The notes under the pieces are model-generated. The model saw only the letters and a list, made by a program, of their open reading frames with translations. It ran no database searches and had not been told where the DNA came from. Positions 32,450 through 40,572 of a stretch of DNA of 43,748 nt are shown one piece after another (position 1 is the stretch's first letter; every line of letters starts with the position of its first letter). Origin of the DNA: Planctomycetota bacterium (lineage in GTDB: Bacteria > Planctomycetota > Phycisphaerae > Phycisphaerales > SM1A02); contig VGYB01000016.1 of the NCBI GenBank assembly GCA_016873115.1, forward strand, positions 1 through 43,748, read 5' to 3'. A program made the translations under genes and the position numbers.

Positions 32450-32941
32450 ATGGCACGATTCACCGCCAGCGAGAAGCAGCTCAAGCCCGACCCCCGCTAC
32501 CAGGACCTGGTCGTGGCCAAGTTCATCAATTGCATCATGGAAGACGGCAAGAAGGCCACCGCCATGCGCGTGGTGTATGACGCCTTCGACATGATCCAGG
32601 CCCGTCTGGACAAGGACAAGTCGGAGAACATGCCCAAGACGGCAATCGAGGTCTTCCACCTCGCGCTCGAGAATGTGCGCCCGTCGGTCGAAGTGCGTTC
32701 CAAGCGCGTGGGCGGCGCGAACTACCAGGTGCCGATGCAGCTGTCGAAGCGACGCGCACAGAGCTTGGCCTTCCGCTGGATCATCGGTTCGGCGCGCGAG
32801 GAGAAGGGCAAGCCAATCGCCCAGCGCCTGAGCAAGGAAGTCATGGATGCCGCCCGCAACGAGGGCACATCGGTGCAGATCCGCGAGAACACCCACAAGA
32901 TGGCCGACGCCAACAAGGCGTTCGCCCACTTCGCCTGGTGA
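32450..32941 (+). CDS. rpsG: 30S ribosomal protein S7
   Basis: 163 residues. DPRYQDLVVAKFINCIMEDGKKATA, ALENVRPSVEVRSKRVGGANYQVP and SKRRAQSLAFRWIIGSAREE are S7 blocks; S7 nucleates assembly of the 30S head. GAGGA lies seven bases before ATG 32450. The expected next genes fusA and tuf are absent; a minus-strand DoxX-like gene follows instead. Confidence 0.97.
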   Translation: MARFTASEKQLKPDPRYQDLVVAKFINCIMEDGKKATAMRVVYDAFDMIQARLDKDKSENMPKTAIEVFHLALENVRPSVEVRSKRVGGANYQVPMQLSKRRAQSLAFRWIIGSAREEKGKPIAQRLSKEVMDAARNEGTSVQIRENTHKMADANKAFAHFAW

Positions 32942-33032
32942 TCACGGGCCGGTCACGGCCATCCAACGACATCAATGCAGGGCGAGCCTCATGGCTCGCC
33001 CTGTCTCGTTGGCGGATCCGACGGGTGGCTGC

Positions 33033-33440
33033 TCAGGCGGCCAAGACCAGCACACCACCGGCACACAGGATGAAATAGGGCACCAGCGAGGCGGCACCTG
33101 CGTAGTCCTTGGCCAGTCGCTGCCCGAAGAAGAGCATCACGATGTTCAGGGTCGCCAGCTGCGCACCCACGACGGCCCACTGACTGTCCCCGGCGAGGGC
33201 GAGCCTGAGCGTGCCGGCCGCACAGAGTGCACCGGCGGCGATCTCGGTGACGGTCACGACCACCAGCATGGCCTTGATCTGGCCCTTCAGCGGCGACTTG
33301 GCGAAGTGGCCTTCGAGCCAAGCGAGGTTGCCGGCGAAGTCGACCACCTTGTCGATGCCCGACTGGAGGAACAGGATGGCCAGCATGGCACCGGTCAGCA
33401 ACTGGACCGAGACGCGTGGATCGAGGAGGTCGTTGGGCAT
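33033..33440 (-). CDS. DoxX-family membrane protein
   Basis: 135 residues with four transmembrane helices. The first has the DoxX-like ILFLQSGIDKVVDF, and the rest read EIAAGALCAAGTLRLAL, VVGAQLATLNIVMLFFGQRLAKDYAGAASL and YFILCAGGVLVLA. DoxX-type proteins are small redox-related membrane subunits of mixed function. ATG 33440 is preferred; a TAGGAT hexamer lies 10 nt upstream. Divergent from the ThiF-like gene. Confidence 0.72.
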   Translation of the reverse strand: MPNDLLDPRVSVQLLTGAMLAILFLQSGIDKVVDFAGNLAWLEGHFAKSPLKGQIKAMLVVVTVTEIAAGALCAAGTLRLALAGDSQWAVVGAQLATLNIVMLFFGQRLAKDYAGAASLVPYFILCAGGVLVLAA

Positions 33441-33450
33441 GACGCGGGGA

Positions 33451-33456
33451 ATCCTA
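33451..33456 (-). promoter_or_regulatory. -10 element (TAGGAT) of the DoxX-like gene
   Basis: TAGGAT on minus, 10 nt (tccccgcgtc) before ATG 33440. Shares TA at 33455-33456 with the opposing TAGACT. Confidence 0.4.
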
Positions 33457-33460
33457 GACT
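33455..33460 (+). promoter_or_regulatory. -10 element (TAGACT) of the ThiF-like unit
   Basis: TAGACT on plus, 8 nt (gaacaccg) before ATG 33469 of a possible leader peptide and 63 nt before the ThiF-like ATG 33524. Confidence 0.4.
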
Positions 33461-33468
33461 GAACACCG

Positions 33469-33531
33469 ATGGCACCGTCGTCCCCAACCACACGCACCCC
33501 TTCCTCGCGTCCTGGTGGTCGCCATGGATGA
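33469..33531 (+). CDS. Possible 20-residue leader peptide before the ThiF-like gene
   Basis: ATG 33469 lies 8 nt after a TAGACT hexamer, as for the leaderless genes here, and opens a 20-codon frame rich in Ser, Thr, Pro and Arg. It ends at TGA 33529-33531, overlapping the ThiF-like start region (ATGGATGA), an arrangement that permits translational coupling. It may be chance; no conserved sequence is available to me. Confidence 0.25.
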   Translation: MAPSSPTTRTPSSRPGGRHG

Positions 33532-34555
33532 CGCGCCGCGACATGCCCGGCAGCGCCTGGTGGCCGGTTTCGGTGGAGAGGCCCAGGCGCGCCTGCGTGC
33601 ATCCAGCGTCTTGATCGCAGGGTGTGGTGCGCTGGGTTGTTCCATCGCGGACCAGCTCGTGCGTGCGGGCGTCGGCAGGGTGGTGATCGTGGACCGGGAT
33701 GTCGTGGAGCCGAGCAACTTGCAGCGGCAATCTCTCTTCACGACGGCAGATGTCGGCACACCGAAGGCAGTCGCTGCACGAGCGCGGCTCGAGGCGGTCG
33801 ATCCATCCATACGCGTGGAGGCGTGGGTCGACTCGCTCGACCGCGAGTCGATCGAGGACTACCTCGATGGCATCGGCCTGGCCTTCGATGGCTTTGACGC
33901 GATGGAGCCGCGCTACCTCCTCAACGATGCCTGCGTTCGCGATGGGCGTCCGTGGGTGTACTGCGCCGCGATCGCCACGCACGCGCGTGCGATGCTCGTC
34001 CGCCCTGGTGGCCCGTGCCTGCGCTGCGTCTGGCCCGATGCACCGCCGGTCGGTGCACTGGGAACATGCGATACCGCCGGGGTGCTTGCGTCCACGGTCG
34101 CCATTGCGGCGGGGGCGAGCGTTGCGCTTGGGCTGCCTGTGCTGGCTGGTGCCACACCGGCTGTTCCCGCGCTCGTCAGCGTCGATACGGCCACCGGCTC
34201 GTGGCGCACGATTGCGGTCGCTCGTGACCCCGCGTGCCCGTGCTGCGGTGCTGGCCGTTTCGAGTGGCTCGATGGCGACGCTGGATCGGGAGCGGCGGTC
34301 TTGTGTGGGCGCAACGCCGTGCAGATCCGCCCGGCGGTCGAGTCGATGCTGGATGAAGCGGGGTGGCTGGCGCGACTCGCCCACGCCGGGTCGTTCACGA
34401 CTGGTCACGGCTTGGTCCGGGGATCGGTCGATCCGTCGCTGACGGGCGGGCTCCAGATCGACTTGACGGTCTTCATCGATGGCAGGGCGGTGGTGCACGG
34501 GACAAGCGATCCCGCCGTCGCTTCGGCGGTCTGCTCACGCGTGCTCGGATCGTGA
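33524..34555 (+). CDS. ThiF/MoeB/HesA-family adenylyltransferase (E1-like)
   Basis: 343 residues. GCGALG at 33-38 is the nucleotide-binding loop, DRDVVEPSNLQRQ at 57-69 holds the conserved Asp, Asn and Arg, and C165xxC168 with C238xxC241 form the structural zinc site. C182 in LGTCDTAGVL is at the place of the E1-like Cys. After the adenylation domain comes LCGRNAVQIRP and a small C-terminal alpha/beta module as in ThiF-like proteins. Such enzymes adenylate the C-terminal Gly of ThiS or MoaD for sulfur transfer in thiamin or molybdopterin synthesis. Partner genes are not in the window, so the pathway is open. ATG 33524 preferred; GTG 33515 also in frame. Confidence 0.82.
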   Translation: MDDAPRHARQRLVAGFGGEAQARLRASSVLIAGCGALGCSIADQLVRAGVGRVVIVDRDVVEPSNLQRQSLFTTADVGTPKAVAARARLEAVDPSIRVEAWVDSLDRESIEDYLDGIGLAFDGFDAMEPRYLLNDACVRDGRPWVYCAAIATHARAMLVRPGGPCLRCVWPDAPPVGALGTCDTAGVLASTVAIAAGASVALGLPVLAGATPAVPALVSVDTATGSWRTIAVARDPACPCCGAGRFEWLDGDAGSGAAVLCGRNAVQIRPAVESMLDEAGWLARLAHAGSFTTGHGLVRGSVDPSLTGGLQIDLTVFIDGRAVVHGTSDPAVASAVCSRVLGS

Positions 34556-34565
34556 CGACGATCGG

Positions 34566-34571
34566 TACGCT
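34566..34571 (+). promoter_or_regulatory. -10 element (TACGCT) of the DinB-like unit
   Basis: TACGCT followed by 9 nt (ttggtcatc) and ATG 34581, in the short gap after the ThiF-like gene. No Shine-Dalgarno. Confidence 0.4.
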
Positions 34572-34580
34572 TTGGTCATC

Positions 34581-35081
34581 ATGGGACTCTTCGCCAACTG
34601 CATCGCTCACGACTGCCTCGCCACCATCGCCTACGCCGACAAGCTCTGCCAGGGGATCCCTGCCGAATCGTTCGCGCGCATGCCATTCAAGGACATGAAC
34701 AGTGCGGCCTTCAACATCGGTCACCTCAGCATCTACCCCGCGCGCATGGCGACCTTGATCGGTCACGAGGGCGCGATCTCGAATCCGGCGGGGTGGGAGG
34801 ACCTCTTCAAGAACGGCACGCCCTGCGTCGACGCAGGGACCTACCCGTCGAAGGATGCGCTCGTGGCGCACTACATGGCCGGCCACCAGAAGGTGGCGGA
34901 CCTGCTCACGGAACTCGACGATGCCGTGCTGGCGGGACCGAATCCGCTGCAGGGCACCTTCAAGGAACGCTTCCCCGTGCTTGGGCAGGCGGTGCTGTTT
35001 CTCTGCAACAACCACCAGATGATGCACCTGGGCCAGATCAGTGCATGGCGTCGCGCCATGGGACTCGGGAGCGCGATGTGA
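34581..35081 (+). CDS. DinB-superfamily protein
   Basis: 166 residues, four-helix bundle. His48 (FNIGHLS), His145 and His149 (NNHQMMHLGQ) supply the three metal ligands of the DinB/YfiT fold. Members are metal-dependent transferases (often bacillithiol- or other thiol-linked) or are uncharacterised. The sequence C-terminal to the HxxxH helix (ISAWRRAMGLGS) is typical. Its stop overlaps the next gene's GTG by four bases (GTGA). Confidence 0.8.
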   Translation: MGLFANCIAHDCLATIAYADKLCQGIPAESFARMPFKDMNSAAFNIGHLSIYPARMATLIGHEGAISNPAGWEDLFKNGTPCVDAGTYPSKDALVAHYMAGHQKVADLLTELDDAVLAGPNPLQGTFKERFPVLGQAVLFLCNNHQMMHLGQISAWRRAMGLGSAM

Positions 35082-37651
35082 CGCCGCGCGCCGCCTGGCT
35101 GGCACTGCTGGCGTGGGTGGCGGCGCTGATCCTGCCGACGACGACGCTCGCGCAATTCACGAACCTGTCCGTCGAGCCGATCGACATCAGTGCGCTGACG
35201 CGCATGCTGCGCGAAGAAACCGGAGCGGAGCCAGCCGACTGGGATGCATTCGAGCGTGTGCACATGGAGTATGTCGAGCGCCACGGGCCACTGGTCGAGC
35301 GTTCATGCCAGGCGATCAAGTCCTCCGAAGGTGACCATGCACGCCAGCGGAAGCCCTCCATCGAACTGCAGTTGGCGCAACAGGAGCTCGATGGCGCACT
35401 GTTCACGGCCGTGGCGGCGTTGATGCCGGCGGATGCTGCGGCGGGCATCGAGCGTGTGCGCGTGCGTCGTGAGCTTGCGGTCATAGCGCGCATGAGCGGT
35501 TGGCTCGGCGGTGTCACCGCCATCGATGCCGCCGCGTCGCTGCAGAGGGTGCTTCGGGATGATGCGGCACGGTGGGCCGAGCTGAAGCCCGACGTCGATC
35601 GTCATCGGCTGGCCCGGCGGGATCTCGTTCGCCGCGTGTTGCGCGGCATCGGCGATGCGTTCGAGTGCACTGATCGAAATGCGGCGCAACAGGAGTCGAC
35701 TTGGATCCGCTACACGGAACTGGCGGAGCGAATCGCCGGCGTGGAGCGTGAAGCAGCGGGGGTTGCCGGCGGCGTGGGTGCCGTGCCGGCCGAGGTGGAG
35801 CCGGCGGATCCCGCACGCGACGGTGCTGGATCGAGCGAGGCGGATGTGGTCAAGCGCGCTGAGCTTCTTGAATCGCTGCAACGCGACCAGCAAGCCGAGC
35901 TCGCGTACCTGTCGTCGCTGCACAACGGGTGCTGGCAGTCCACGACCGAGGCGATCGTGGGTGTGGTGGATCATGAGGTTGCCCTGTTCTTCTCCCTGGC
36001 GCCGCGGTTGACGGCGCAGCAGCGCATGACATGGCGCCGAAGCATGGCCAACGAGCTCAGCGTGGGGACCGATCGTGGGTACGGCGTGGAACAGACCGCG
36101 CTTGCCCTGCTGCGGGCGCCGGGGGTGGACCAGCCCCTGCGCGAGCGGATTCTTGCCGCACTGACTCGGTGGGCGGATGAGGATGGTGCGGTGCAAGAGG
36201 CCATGTTTCGCACCGCGGGCGAGCGCAATGCGGAGCAGTACCGGTGGCAGTTCGGCACGGAGGAGCAGCCGCCAGGATTGCGTGCCTTCATGGAGGGATC
36301 GGCGCAGCGCGAGACGCGTGCAGACAGCGCGCGGACTGCGATGCAGGCGATGGTCGTGGCGCAGGTTGGTGGTGAGGCGGCGGATGCAGCTATGGCGACG
36401 ATCGAACAGCCCGCAGCCAAGGGGCAGGGGGTCGAGCTGCTCCTTGGCGAGGATCCGGAGGCCCCGGAAGTCGATGGTGAGCCGGCAGACTCCTTCGATG
36501 CGACGCTCGTTGCACATCGGCTCCGCCCCACGCTGGCCCTGCTCGACCGGTTCATCGAGGCATGCAGGATTCCCGAGTCGCAGGCCGACTCGATGCGTGC
36601 GTTGCTTGCGACGCATGAGTCGATCGTGTCGGCGATTGCACAGGGAGACCTCGCGGCGCTGCGCGGAGAACAGATCGAACTCATGGAGCGGGTCAAGACG
36701 ATGAACTATGGCGACGCCGTGGCAGCCGTGGAGGCCTATGCCGCGCGCACCCGGACGACCGAAGCGCGGATCCATGATGCCGATGACGCGTTCTGGACCG
36801 CGTTGGGAGAACTCGCCGGTGAGACCTTGCCCGACTTTGCGGTAGCCATGCGGGTGAGCGCGGGGCTCGCACCGGTCGACGAGGCAAGGGCAGTCGTGAC
36901 CGCGCCCATCCCGGGTGACCCAGTTCGCGTGGCGCTGCGGTGCGTCTCGGATGAAGCGCAACAGCGCCTGGTGCTCTCGGCTGCTGCGTCCGTCGAGCCA
37001 GCTGAATCTGCGGTGCTGTCAGAGCTTCGTGAGGCGTGGGCCAGCGTGGGGTTCGAGTGGCTGTACGGCGGGCTGCTTTGGTGGACGCGAGCGGATGTGA
37101 GCGACGAGGAGCGTGCGGCATTCGGTGAGGCCAGCCGTGCTCGCCAGACCGAGCTCATGCAGCGATACCGACAGGCCATCCAGCGAAGGGAATCGCTGCG
37201 CGCATCGCTGACACGGGACCTTGAAGCCTCAGTGGGCACGAAGCATGCATGGTCGTTCCGCCGCGCATGCGCGGCGCAGGCGGCTCCCAATGGGTTCCGG
37301 GATCGACAACGGATCATGCCGGTGCTGGATTCGCTCCTGGCGAATGCGGGGCTCCCCGCGGGCGCGCGCGCGGATGTGCTGGGGTTGAAGGACGATCTTG
37401 AGCCGGAGCTCCGCCGCGCCGAGGAACGATTGATCGAGTCGATGGATGGACTGGGCGGAAACCAGCTCCAAGCCGATGAGTGGGTCGATCAATCGGCTCG
37501 CGCACACGCGACGCTGTGGGTCTGGTGGCTCCGCGACGAGGTCGAGCGCCGTTGCGCCGAGCGGCTGCGCCGCGTCGTGCCGGAGTCATCGCTCCCGGAC
37601 GCGACCCTGCGACCGATCCGCGAGGTGGAGCGCGGTCGCTACGGGGTGTAG
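35078..37651 (+). CDS. Large secreted helical protein of unknown function
   Basis: 857 residues from GTG 35078, coupled to the DinB-like stop. Residues 1-25 are a signal peptide (LALLAWVAALILPTTTLA-Q). The rest is rich in Ala, Glu, Arg and Leu and almost entirely helical by character, with few Gly/Pro except a low-complexity linker near 225-250 (GVAGGVGAVPAEVEPADPARDG). No catalytic motif or repeat was recognised. A helical periplasmic scaffold is the only inference I would make. It precedes the GlpF-like gene, whose promoter hexamer overlaps this stop codon. Confidence 0.75.
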   Translation: MTPRAAWLALLAWVAALILPTTTLAQFTNLSVEPIDISALTRMLREETGAEPADWDAFERVHMEYVERHGPLVERSCQAIKSSEGDHARQRKPSIELQLAQQELDGALFTAVAALMPADAAAGIERVRVRRELAVIARMSGWLGGVTAIDAAASLQRVLRDDAARWAELKPDVDRHRLARRDLVRRVLRGIGDAFECTDRNAAQQESTWIRYTELAERIAGVEREAAGVAGGVGAVPAEVEPADPARDGAGSSEADVVKRAELLESLQRDQQAELAYLSSLHNGCWQSTTEAIVGVVDHEVALFFSLAPRLTAQQRMTWRRSMANELSVGTDRGYGVEQTALALLRAPGVDQPLRERILAALTRWADEDGAVQEAMFRTAGERNAEQYRWQFGTEEQPPGLRAFMEGSAQRETRADSARTAMQAMVVAQVGGEAADAAMATIEQPAAKGQGVELLLGEDPEAPEVDGEPADSFDATLVAHRLRPTLALLDRFIEACRIPESQADSMRALLATHESIVSAIAQGDLAALRGEQIELMERVKTMNYGDAVAAVEAYAARTRTTEARIHDADDAFWTALGELAGETLPDFAVAMRVSAGLAPVDEARAVVTAPIPGDPVRVALRCVSDEAQQRLVLSAAASVEPAESAVLSELREAWASVGFEWLYGGLLWWTRADVSDEERAAFGEASRARQTELMQRYRQAIQRRESLRASLTRDLEASVGTKHAWSFRRACAAQAAPNGFRDRQRIMPVLDSLLANAGLPAGARADVLGLKDDLEPELRRAEERLIESMDGLGGNQLQADEWVDQSARAHATLWVWWLRDEVERRCAERLRRVVPESSLPDATLRPIREVERGRYGV

Positions 37652-37654
37652 CCT
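37649..37654 (+). promoter_or_regulatory. -10 element (TAGCCT) of the GlpF-like unit, leaderless
   Basis: TAGCCT contains the TAG stop of the preceding gene; six C residues then lead to ATG 37661. No -35 is evident. Confidence 0.5.
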
Positions 37655-37660
37655 CCCCCC

Positions 37661-38425
37661 ATGAACCTCGCGGCGGAATTCCTGGGCACGGCACTCCTGG
37701 TGCTCCTCGGCAACGGCGTGGTCGGCAATGTCATCCTCTCGCGCACGAAGGGCCAGGTGTCCCCCTCACAAGCCGGTGGTTTCTTCATCACCACGGTGGG
37801 TTGGGGGTTGGCGATCTTCGTCGCTGCCTATTGCACGGCGTTCCTCGGTGGCCCTGCCCACCTGAACCCCGCCGTGAGCATCGGTCTGTCCGCCCTGGGC
37901 ATGGTGGCACGCGATGACTGCGTGCGGCTGTGTCTGGCGCAGATGACTGGCGGCATGTTCGGTGCGTTCCTCGTCTGGCTGCTCTACCTGCCGCACTGGC
38001 GCCTGACCGAGGATCCGCGCACCAAGCTGGCCGTCTTCTGCAACGCTCCCGCAGTCCGCGCGCCGGCGAGCAACCTGCTCGTCGAGGTGATGGCCACGGC
38101 GGTCCTCATGTTTGGACTGCTCTGCCTCAAGGTGGCGCAGGGCACCATGGACGATGGGTGCGTGATCTCGCTGGACCTTGGTGCCATGGGTGCCTTGCCG
38201 GTTGGGCTGCTGGTCTTTGCCATCGGCATCTGCCTCGGCGGGCCGACCGGGTACGCCGTGAATCCCGCACGCGATCTTGCTCCGCGCATGATGCACGCGC
38301 TCCTGCCGATTCCCGGCAAGGGCCCGAGCGACTGGGGATATGCGTGGATCCCGGTGGCAGGTTCGATCGGTGGTGCGCTGGTGGCGGTGGCGATCTTCGA
38401 GGCCGTGGCACCCGTAGGTGGATGA
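37661..38425 (+). CDS. MIP-family channel, glycerol facilitator type
   Basis: 254 residues with six transmembrane helices and the two half-helix NPA motifs: HLNPAVS (Asn69) and AVNPARD (Asn201). Asp after the second NPAR and the following LAPRMMHALLPIPGKG segment are hallmarks of aquaglyceroporins rather than water-only aquaporins. It should conduct glycerol or similar small solutes across the inner membrane. No glycerol kinase gene is adjacent. The stop overlaps the start of the next gene (ATGA). Confidence 0.9.
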   Translation: MNLAAEFLGTALLVLLGNGVVGNVILSRTKGQVSPSQAGGFFITTVGWGLAIFVAAYCTAFLGGPAHLNPAVSIGLSALGMVARDDCVRLCLAQMTGGMFGAFLVWLLYLPHWRLTEDPRTKLAVFCNAPAVRAPASNLLVEVMATAVLMFGLLCLKVAQGTMDDGCVISLDLGAMGALPVGLLVFAIGICLGGPTGYAVNPARDLAPRMMHALLPIPGKGPSDWGYAWIPVAGSIGGALVAVAIFEAVAPVGG

Positions 38426-40536
38426 TGATGCGCCACGAAATCGTGTCGATGCCGTACTCGTGGTTGGTTCGTTTGGGACGCGCTCTCGCGGTGAGCGTGC
38501 CGATGTTGCCCATGGCGGCCGCGGGACTCGGCCCCTCCTCGGTGCAGGCCGACGGAGTCCCTTCCCCGAGTGGCTCGCCGTCCATGCCGGCCTCCCAGGT
38601 GCCGTCGCCGGGCAGTTCGCCGGCAGTTCCGGCACCAGCGCCAGCCGCAGCGCAGCAGCAGGAGATCCCGTTCCCGCTTCGGTTCGGCGTGCGCAGCGAA
38701 GTGCTGGCGCGGAAGCAGGGCGTGCTGAACCAGGTCGTCCTTGTGCCGGATGGCGCGACATACCTGGATGAGATCCGGCAGTGGACGATCGATCGCCGCT
38801 GGCCCGTGCTGATCGAGGACGATCACTTCACGCCGCTCTTCATGCAGTCGTTCGCACCCGAGCGTGTCTTCCGACGCGGGTCGGTCGGAGCGATGCCGAC
38901 CGTCGAGGCGAGATCCGCAGCGATCGAAGGCGCTGCGGTGCATGCATGGACTCCCGGTGCGTCGTCGATGAAGGAGGCGCTGGCCGCTCGCGAAGTGCCG
39001 TCGATCGGCGTGGTGCTCTATGACCCAGCGGATGCGGCATGGCCTGCTGCGCTGGCACTTGCCGCCGGACGCGGGCAAGTGCTCGCGCCGCTGGCGGGCA
39101 ACTGGGGAGCGCCCAACGATCAACTCGATCCTGACCGCACGACGGCCCTGTGCGACGCGGTGCGCGATGCGGTGGCGGCCACGGGGCTGGCGTGGAATGG
39201 ACTCGGCGATGAGGTCGATGCCGTCACGATCTGCCGATCGATGGCCGGCATGGGAACCCCGGGTGAGCGCATCGAGTTTGCGTCACCGTTCGGGCCTGCG
39301 CGCCGCAGCGAACCGATCGCCACGACCGATGCGCTCTGCCGCATTGCCGATGGCCGCGTGCCACGGCGTTGGGCGATCGCCGGATGGATCTTCGGATCCG
39401 AAGCTCGCAGCGCCTACGCGGCGATGTGCTCGCTGTTCCTGGTCCAGAAGACCGCCTGGCTCAATGACTGCGTGGCGTATCCCTCGAATGCGGGAGCACG
39501 CCAGTACGAGGTCGGCGAGGCGACATCGCTGCTCACCAAGGCAGGCTTCACCGCCGTGACGATCCGCTTCGCGCCGGGCGGGATCGCGTCGTGGCGACTG
39601 CGCGCCGCTGGTGGCTGGTCGACGGATCTTGAGTTCATCAATTCGATGGGCAACCCGGACACATTCACGATCCTGAAGGATCACGATGCAGGGGTCCGTG
39701 AGATTCCCGCGATCGAGCGGCCGATGGGCCTCCACATGATCCACTCGTTCAGCCTGGCGGCACCCGAGTCGCCGGTCTGCGTCGGCGCACGATGGCTCGA
39801 CCATGGCGTCTTCGCCTATGTGGGTTCGGTGCATGAGCCGATGCTGAACGCGTTCGTTCCGCCGGCCCTGGTCGCGCAGCGGATTGCCGTCGGCGTGCCG
39901 TTGCTTGTGGCAGGGCGTTGGCTCGAGGGCGAGGGTGACCGGTGTTGGCGCGTGCAAATGATCGGCGATCCGCTCTGGACACCTTCGCCTGGGCTGCTGC
40001 GCGGAGCGATCTCGCCCGCCCAGCCGCGCGACGGCCTCGTCGATCTCAAGTCGGCGACGATCGAGGCGGTCAAGGCGATGAACGCTGCGACGACTGGCGC
40101 CAACGCGCTCATGGCGATGCGATGTGTGAGCCGCTTGGGCCGCCCGGACTTCGTGGGTACGGTGTGGGCGAACGCCATGAAGGCCGGCGTGGCGAAGGAG
40201 TCTGCGCCGACTGCACTGATGCCGCTCTTCCTCTGGCGGAACATCGACGCGGTGGCCCAGGCGATCGAGTTGATCGAGAACCCGACCCTCAACCAACTCG
40301 ACCTGCTGTGGACGCTTGCGGCCGCGCCGCTCGAAGCGGGGCAGGTGGCCAACCGCGCCACCATCGAGACGCTCGTGCGCCATCCACGCGTGCCGCGGGC
40401 GTGGCATGACATGGCTTCCGTGCGTGCCAACGCCATCCGTGTCATGGGCAACGATGCCTATGTGGCCCTGAACCGCAGCGTGCTGCTGTCGCTTGATGCG
40501 GACGAGCGAGCCGGCGCGCTTGAGAACCTGAAGTGA
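38422..40536 (+). CDS. Large secreted protein, possibly TIGR03790/gingipain-like
   Basis: 704 residues if the first of three consecutive ATG codons (38422, 38425, 38428) is used; the first overlaps the GlpF-like stop. A signal peptide (to about VQA-D, residue 43) is followed by a Ser/Pro/Ala-rich linker (about 45-80). The central part includes HGVFAYVGSVHEPMLNAFVPP, GVPLLVAGRWLEGEGDRCWRVQMIGDPLWTP, reminiscent of the G(GxD)P-type end of TIGR03790 or gingipain-like domains. The remaining C-terminal about 170 residues are helical with TPR-like character (Ala/Leu-rich repeats). No active-site Cys-His pair is certain, so catalysis is not claimed. Confidence 0.7.
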   Translation: MMMRHEIVSMPYSWLVRLGRALAVSVPMLPMAAAGLGPSSVQADGVPSPSGSPSMPASQVPSPGSSPAVPAPAPAAAQQQEIPFPLRFGVRSEVLARKQGVLNQVVLVPDGATYLDEIRQWTIDRRWPVLIEDDHFTPLFMQSFAPERVFRRGSVGAMPTVEARSAAIEGAAVHAWTPGASSMKEALAAREVPSIGVVLYDPADAAWPAALALAAGRGQVLAPLAGNWGAPNDQLDPDRTTALCDAVRDAVAATGLAWNGLGDEVDAVTICRSMAGMGTPGERIEFASPFGPARRSEPIATTDALCRIADGRVPRRWAIAGWIFGSEARSAYAAMCSLFLVQKTAWLNDCVAYPSNAGARQYEVGEATSLLTKAGFTAVTIRFAPGGIASWRLRAAGGWSTDLEFINSMGNPDTFTILKDHDAGVREIPAIERPMGLHMIHSFSLAAPESPVCVGARWLDHGVFAYVGSVHEPMLNAFVPPALVAQRIAVGVPLLVAGRWLEGEGDRCWRVQMIGDPLWTPSPGLLRGAISPAQPRDGLVDLKSATIEAVKAMNAATTGANALMAMRCVSRLGRPDFVGTVWANAMKAGVAKESAPTALMPLFLWRNIDAVAQAIELIENPTLNQLDLLWTLAAAPLEAGQVANRATIETLVRHPRVPRAWHDMASVRANAIRVMGNDAYVALNRSVLLSLDADERAGALENLK

Positions 40537-40572
40537 GCCGAAGTTGGTTCGGTGCGGCCTCGGCCGCCTGCT

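Noticed and set aside
40554..40567. GCGGCCTCGGCCGC palindrome between convergent genes as a terminator
   Set aside because: The two-base loop cannot form and shortening it leaves a weak stem; it may be chance in G+C-rich DNA.
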